Below, piece by piece: positions 34,301 to 38,708 of a stretch of 38,708 bases of DNA; the first letter of the stretch is position 1; each line of letters begins with the position of its first letter. The notes beneath the pieces are model-generated. The model was not told where the DNA came from, searched no databases, and saw only the letters and a program-made list of their open reading frames with translations. The DNA is taken from NCBI GenBank assembly GCA_964497925.1, contig CAZCFE010000011.1, forward strand, positions 1 through 38,708, read 5' to 3'. Made by a program: the position numbers and the translations under genes. The DNA comes from CAIYWZ01 sp964497925. GTDB lineage: Bacteria > Pseudomonadota > Alphaproteobacteria > CAIYWZ01.

Positions 34301-35254
34301 ATGAAAAAGAAAATTGGGATTTTTATAGCTATTATAATTTTCACCAGTTTCTTTTTCTGGAATTTTCACCATCAACTTTACAGCCCCTTTAATTCCCAAG
34401 AAAAACAGATCTATCTAAGCCCTGGCATGAAAACTATTGAAATCTTTGAATTATTAAAGGGAGAAAAACTCATTCCTTCTAAATGGCCGTTAATTCTTGA
34501 TATTCTTATTTATCCCAAACATTTATCCCTCAAGCATGGCGAATATAGATTTGAAAAAGGAATGAGCCCTTTTCAAATCATTGACAAAATATTCAAAGGA
34601 GATGTGGTAATGTATAAAATCACAATTCCTGAAGGGCTTACAAGCTACGAAATTACCCAAAAAATAAAAAAAATAAACGAACTTGAAGGAACACTTTCTA
34701 AAGTTCCCGAAGAAGGGTCTTTATTCCCATCCACTTATGAATACAAACGCGGACAAACGCGCGCATCTTTGACTGAAAAAATGGAAAAAGAAATGACTAA
34801 ACTTAAGTCACAGCTTATGCTAAAATACAAACAAGTCAATTTTCAAGAGAAGTTAATTATGGCGTCATTGATTGAAAAAGAAACCCGTGTTGATCATGAG
34901 AGACCCAGAATTGCTGGCGTTTTTTATCACAGGCTTTCAAAAAAAATGAAATTACAATGCGATCCCACAGTTATTTACGCTGTAACAAATGGACAAGGGG
35001 TTTTGAACCGCCCTATCTCAAAAATTGATTTAAAAACAGACTCCCCTTTTAACACATATCGCTTTGAAGGCCTTCCCCCAGGTCCAATTTGCAATCCTGG
35101 AAAAGCATCTTTAATTGCTGCCTTTGAGCCCATAGAAACGCAAGACCTATATTTTGTTGTCAAAGGTGGCGGAGAGCACGAATTCAGCAAAACACTTGCA
35201 AATCACAATAAAGCTGTTGCAAACTTAAGAAAACTAGAAAAGGAAAAAAAATGA
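34301..35254 (+). CDS. mltG: Endolytic peptidoglycan transglycosylase MltG
   Basis: Inner-membrane enzyme that cuts nascent glycan strands and sets their length. The 317-aa protein has one N-terminal membrane span (about 5-22), a LysM-like part with FEKGMSPFQIIDKIFKGD, and the YceG catalytic domain. The segment MASLIEKETRVDHERPRIAGVFYHRL carries the catalytic Glu192, aligned with the essential glutamate of E. coli MltG, and LQCDPTVIYA, LNTYRF-like PFNTYRFEGLPPGPI and FVVKGGGEHEFSKT follow. Its stop overlaps the gmk start (ATGA). Confidence 0.95.
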   Translation: MKKKIGIFIAIIIFTSFFFWNFHHQLYSPFNSQEKQIYLSPGMKTIEIFELLKGEKLIPSKWPLILDILIYPKHLSLKHGEYRFEKGMSPFQIIDKIFKGDVVMYKITIPEGLTSYEITQKIKKINELEGTLSKVPEEGSLFPSTYEYKRGQTRASLTEKMEKEMTKLKSQLMLKYKQVNFQEKLIMASLIEKETRVDHERPRIAGVFYHRLSKKMKLQCDPTVIYAVTNGQGVLNRPISKIDLKTDSPFNTYRFEGLPPGPICNPGKASLIAAFEPIETQDLYFVVKGGGEHEFSKTLANHNKAVANLRKLEKEKK

Positions 35255-35880
35255 CTATGGATCCAATCAAACGTCGCGGTATTATGTTTGTTTTGTCCTC
35301 TCCTTCAGGCGCTGGAAAAACAACCCTTTCAAGACTCCTTCTTGATCAAGACAGAAATCTTTCCTTATCAATTTCTGCAACCACCCGCCCACAAAGGCCA
35401 GGAGAAGTTGATGGCGTGCATTATCATTTTATTACTCCAGAAGAGTTTTCTCAAAAAATTGAACATGGTGATTTTTTAGAATACGCACATGTTTTTGGAA
35501 ATTATTATGGAACCCCTAAAAAAGCAGTCTTGGACGGCTTAAATGCCGGAAAAGATATCTTATTTGATATAGACTGGCAAGGAACTCAACAATTAGCTCT
35601 AAATTCCAGAAGCGATATCGTTCCTGTTTTTATTCTCCCCCCTTCTTTAAATGATTTGGAAACTCGTCTTAAATCCAGAGCCCAAGATGCGGATGACGTT
35701 GTTGCTGCGCGCATGAGCAGAGCATCCGATGAGATCAGCCATTGGGCAGAATATGACTACATCGTCTTTAATCACGACATCCAAGAAGCCTTAGTCAATC
35801 TTAAATCCATTCTTTACGCAGAACGTTTAAAAAAGGAACGTCAGCTTGGCCTTGGGGATTTTATTCGGAACCTCAAGTGA
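35251..35880 (+). CDS. gmk: Guanylate kinase
   Basis: Phosphorylates GMP to GDP with ATP. The 209-aa protein has the P-loop SSPSGAGKTTL, the GMP-binding SISATTRPQRPGEVDGVHYHF, EYAHVFGNYYGTPKKAV, and the DIDWQG segment. Length is normal. An AAAGGA ribosome-binding site precedes the ATG. The order mltG-gmk is common in alphaproteobacteria, usually with yicC between; yicC is absent here. Its stop overlaps the GTG start of the next gene. Confidence 0.96.
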   Translation: MTMDPIKRRGIMFVLSSPSGAGKTTLSRLLLDQDRNLSLSISATTRPQRPGEVDGVHYHFITPEEFSQKIEHGDFLEYAHVFGNYYGTPKKAVLDGLNAGKDILFDIDWQGTQQLALNSRSDIVPVFILPPSLNDLETRLKSRAQDADDVVAARMSRASDEISHWAEYDYIVFNHDIQEALVNLKSILYAERLKKERQLGLGDFIRNLK

Positions 35881-37637
35881 ATCGGGCTCCTCTCCCCTCC
35901 CCTTCCACATTAGAAAAAATGGTAAAAGCTGCTTTTTCAACAAAAACACTTCATTCATGCACTCTTTGCAGCCAAGGAAATTCAAATTTTAATTTTAAAA
36001 TAAAAGTAGATAACGATTTTTTCATCCTGCGTATTTACTTAACAGACCCTACCGCTTCATACCGCGAACAAAAATTGGCTGTACGTTTGTGGCAAACCAT
36101 TCCAATCCCCTTAACCTACTATATGGCGGATATAGACGGATACAGGTTTGCAATCACACAATTCTTACCCGGAATAAGGCTAAAGACTTATTTGCAAGAA
36201 GGTGGTGATCACAGCATAATGTATGACGTTGGTGTATTACTTGCTAAGATTTCAAATAAGCAATTTATCGCCCCTGGTAAATTTGATCAAAACCTAAATA
36301 TTTCCCCTCAAGATGATATTACAGCATTTATAAATTCTCTTCCCAAAATTGAAGATTCTCATGACATTTTAACCAAATTTGCACATTTCTTACCCAGCCC
36401 TCATGAGCGCTCGCTTGTTCATGGGGATTTTAAAACAGAAAATATCCTGGTAGATCAAATTGATGGAAAGTGGAAAATCACAGGAATCATAGACTGGGAA
36501 TATTCTTTTTCAGGCTCCATATTCTGGGACATTGCCAATATCATGAGAGATGATTTTCAAGGTGAAATGCAATTTCTAAAAGGCCTTGAAAATCAAGGGG
36601 CAGAGCTCTCTCAAAACTGGAAAACAACAGTTCATTTGCTAAATTTGATCTGTTTTTTAGATCTTTTTTCACGCAAACAGCAATACGCAGAAGAAATCAC
36701 ACAAACCCTTGAAATATTAAGGACTCAAGATATGAAACACAAATTAGACGTTATGCCCCACAACCAAAATTGGGCAAAAATATTTGAAGCTGAAAAAATA
36801 AATATTCAAAATGCGCTTGGAGAAAATTGTACTAATATACACCACATTGGATCAACATCAATCCCTGGGTTAATTGCAAAACCAATTATTGATATCCTTG
36901 TTGTTGTCAAAAAACCAAGCATATGCGAGCTTGAATCCATAGGCTATGTTTACAAAGGTGAAGTAAACATTCCTTTTCACTATTATTTTAAAAAAGAGGG
37001 AATTCACCTTCATCTTTATGAAGAAGGAAACCCGGAAATCATGCTTAATTTAATGTTCAAACACCATTTATCCACAAATTTGCAAGACAAGGATAAATAT
37101 GCATCCCTCAAAGAAGAGTTACTCTCAAAAGAAGCATCATTCGTCAAAACAAACACAAGGTTTACAGGATACACTCTAGGGAAAAATGATTTCATCCAAG
37201 AAATCTTAAAAAAAATAGGGTTTAGTGAAACACGCCTTATGCATTGCACCCACACAAACGAATGGAGCACATATAACAGAATTCGAATCGAACAATCATT
37301 TGACCCCGTCACTCAAATATCGCCTGATCATTATCATTTCATCCTTTATCAAGGCACTCAAATTACCACCATCGCGCACATTGAATTCATGTCAGGAAAT
37401 ATTGCAATATTGCACGAATTGGCCACAGATGAGATTTTTAAAAATCAAGGCTTTGGAAAACGTATGATAAATCTTCTTGAAAAATGGTGCATTACCCAAA
37501 ATAAGCACACTCTCAAAATGCACGCTTATAAAAGCGCAGAAGCGTTCTACAGGAAACTTGGGTATCAAGATATGATCTTTGACTACCCATTATCCCCTGG
37601 AGATGGAACTGATTTGGGGAAAATTCTTACCAAATAA
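35877..37637 (+). CDS. Three-domain APH-like kinase / GrpB / GNAT acetyltransferase fusion
   Basis: A 586-aa cytoplasmic protein made of three enzyme-like domains. Residues about 10-285 form an aminoglycoside-phosphotransferase/choline-kinase fold: Brenner motif LVHGDFKTENILVD (His182, Asp184, Asn189) and metal-binding IIDWE (Asp206). Residues about 293-440 are a GrpB (UPF0157) nucleotidyltransferase-like domain, with HHIGSTSIPGLIAKPIIDIL (322-341) and FHYYFKKEGIHLHLYEEG. Residues about 465-575 are a GNAT acetyltransferase with the acetyl-CoA loop QGFGKRM (524-530) and AEAFYRKLGY. The start is GTG, overlapping the gmk stop. Key residues are present in all three parts, so it looks active. The substrate is unknown; drug modification is only one possibility. 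Confidence 0.85.
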   Translation: MNRAPLPSPSTLEKMVKAAFSTKTLHSCTLCSQGNSNFNFKIKVDNDFFILRIYLTDPTASYREQKLAVRLWQTIPIPLTYYMADIDGYRFAITQFLPGIRLKTYLQEGGDHSIMYDVGVLLAKISNKQFIAPGKFDQNLNISPQDDITAFINSLPKIEDSHDILTKFAHFLPSPHERSLVHGDFKTENILVDQIDGKWKITGIIDWEYSFSGSIFWDIANIMRDDFQGEMQFLKGLENQGAELSQNWKTTVHLLNLICFLDLFSRKQQYAEEITQTLEILRTQDMKHKLDVMPHNQNWAKIFEAEKINIQNALGENCTNIHHIGSTSIPGLIAKPIIDILVVVKKPSICELESIGYVYKGEVNIPFHYYFKKEGIHLHLYEEGNPEIMLNLMFKHHLSTNLQDKDKYASLKEELLSKEASFVKTNTRFTGYTLGKNDFIQEILKKIGFSETRLMHCTHTNEWSTYNRIRIEQSFDPVTQISPDHYHFILYQGTQITTIAHIEFMSGNIAILHELATDEIFKNQGFGKRMINLLEKWCITQNKHTLKMHAYKSAEAFYRKLGYQDMIFDYPLSPGDGTDLGKILTK

Positions 37638-37654
37638 TCCCCAAATTTCCTACA

Positions 37655-38708
37655 TTATTCAGCAACCGCTGCAGTTTGTGGTATTCGAGACTCCAAGCCT
37701 TCAAGTTTTTTAAGCTTTTCTTTTAATTCTGCATTTTCTGCTTCTAATTTCTGAACATTCACATCTACCCTTGGATGCATATATCCAGAAGGCTTAAGAT
37801 GGTCAACATCAGTCACTGACACAGGATCTTTCCCCAAAAGGGCATCTTTCATTCTAACATATCTTGTTGCAGTTTCAATTTCAGATGCCTTATTTCCGGT
37901 ATATTCAACCGCAAACTTATCCTTATCTTGAATGGCCCTGACCATCTCTTTTTGCTCTACAACAGAGGGTAAAAGATCAACAATTGAACTTGTTGTGGCC
38001 GTTATCGTGCTCACAGGTGTTGCTATTTTAGCCATCCCCCCTTGATTACGTGCTTGATCTTGAACTTTTTTAACCAATTTCTGCCATTCAAGAGTAAGAT
38101 TTAATTTTTCTAAATCAGCTTTCTTAATTGCCAGAGGTTCTCTTCCATACTTCCCACCAAAAGCCTTTAAAATTCCTTGGGCTTTTGCTTTGAATTCTGG
38201 CTTTGAGGCAAGCCAATCTGCAAACTTTTGCTTCTTCTGCTCCCTTGAAAGTTTCACCTGTGCTTCTCCAGCAGAGTCGCTTGAAGAATCAACTGGTTTT
38301 AACTTATTTTCAAATTCTTTAACAATCGCTTCTTCCTTTGCCTCCAAAACCTTGGTCGCATCAGAATTATGATTAGAGGCACTCTTCGCCTTTCGCATAG
38401 CCTGACGCAAAGATGCAAGTGCTTGCATTTTAAGCTGCTCTTTCGCACCCTCCAACTCCTTCGTCACCTTCGCAAGTTCAGAGCGAATTTCTGCCTCCTT
38501 AGAAGAAGATTCAGATGACTCATTACCAACAGAAGAATTTCCAAGCCCTTCTTTCTGAGCCTCCAAATCCTTCAACCGCTCCTTTTCAGATTCAATTTGA
38601 GATGTAAGTGTTGTGATTTGGGATGCAAGTGAAGATTTTTTATTGGAAAGCGCTACTTTTTGCTGATCAAGTGCCGTTACATCTCCAAGTGCTGCAATCT
38701 CTTCTGTT
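37655..38708 (-). CDS. Coiled-coil protein of unknown function (5' end outside window)
   Basis: The minus-strand frame stays open from the stop at 37655 through to the window end, so at least 350 codons are coding and the true start lies beyond 38708; a TTG at 38573 should not be taken as the start. The visible N-terminal part is heptad-like coiled coil rich in Lys, Glu, Gln, Ser and Leu. A more compact part follows (READWLASKPEFKAKAQGI-like, here KFADWLASKPEFKAKAQGI, then GGKYGREPLAIKKADLEKL), then a Ser/Thr-rich stretch and a final short coiled coil (KLEAENAELKEKLKKLE). No membrane segment is seen in this part. I do not recognise the family; an effector or structural role is open. Confidence 0.7.
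   Translation of the reverse strand, partial: TEEIAALGDVTALDQQKVALSNKKSSLASQITTLTSQIESEKERLKDLEAQKEGLGNSSVGNESSESSSKEAEIRSELAKVTKELEGAKEQLKMQALASLRQAMRKAKSASNHNSDATKVLEAKEEAIVKEFENKLKPVDSSSDSAGEAQVKLSREQKKQKFADWLASKPEFKAKAQGILKAFGGKYGREPLAIKKADLEKLNLTLEWQKLVKKVQDQARNQGGMAKIATPVSTITATTSSIVDLLPSVVEQKEMVRAIQDKDKFAVEYTGNKASEIETATRYVRMKDALLGKDPVSVTDVDHLKPSGYMHPRVDVNVQKLEAENAELKEKLKKLEGLESRIPQTAAVAE

Noticed and set aside
35870..35890. Missing yicC between mltG and gmk, considered as a deletion scar.
   Set aside because: mltG and gmk overlap cleanly by four bases, no remnant sequence is visible, and yicC absence occurs in other genomes.

Overview
The window is a gene-dense, AT-rich (GC below about 40% by eye) piece of a bacterial chromosome. 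The gene families point to an alphaproteobacterium, probably from a host-associated AT-rich lineage such as Holosporales or Rickettsiales. The evidence is a ChpT-type histidine phosphotransferase (CtrA phosphorelay), the alphaproteobacterial form of FtsB, argS followed by a SPOR-domain gene, the order acpP-fabF-mltG-gmk, ileS-lspA followed by a small lipoprotein gene, and flgF-flgG-flgA-flgH under a near-consensus sigma-54 promoter. No rRNA, CRISPR array, phage or insertion sequence was seen. The lineage is inferred from gene content only.

Layout. 1-5664 (+): DsbA/Com1-like thiol oxidoreductase lipoprotein, accB-accC, a DUF1653 gene, ftsB, ddl, purC and a small lipoprotein. 5697-11130 (-): an RND permease, a secreted protein with NSN repeats, and an isolated atpA. 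11341-14930 (+): two TPR-like proteins, an exported HExxH protein and radA. 14939-19546 (-): a BaiN/HI0933-type flavoprotein, flgH, flgA, flgG, flgF and elongator tRNA-Met. 19658-23370 (+): an exported methyltransferase-like protein, argS and a SPOR protein. 23363-28278 (-): rpe, an RND permease and its membrane-fusion protein. 28438-29058 (+): chpT. 29068-32422 (-): a 58-aa lipoprotein gene, lspA and ileS. 32722-37637 (+): acpP, fabF, mltG, gmk and a three-domain APH-GrpB-GNAT protein. 37655-38708 (-): a coiled-coil protein cut by the window end.

How genes work together. accB/accC supply malonyl-CoA to the acpP/fabF fatty-acid pathway. ddl, mltG, ftsB and the SPOR protein act on the wall and division. 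lspA would mature the lipoproteins encoded here. chpT and the sigma-54 flagellar promoter imply cell-cycle-linked motility control. The adaptor and permease at 24004-28278 form one efflux operon; the permease at 5697 has no adjacent adaptor.

The longest stretch without a gene is 32423-32721 (299 bases), which holds the divergent ileS and acpP promoters and a possible CtrA box. Positions 1-183 hold only the leader of the first gene and nothing else recognisable. The most unusual items are the APH-GrpB-GNAT fusion, the sigma-54 promoter with a hairpin at the predicted mRNA 5' end, a hairpin covering the ribosome-binding site of the RND gene at 8795, the exported HExxH protein, the exported methyltransferase-like protein, the orphan atpA, and the unannotated 58-codon lipoprotein gene behind lspA.
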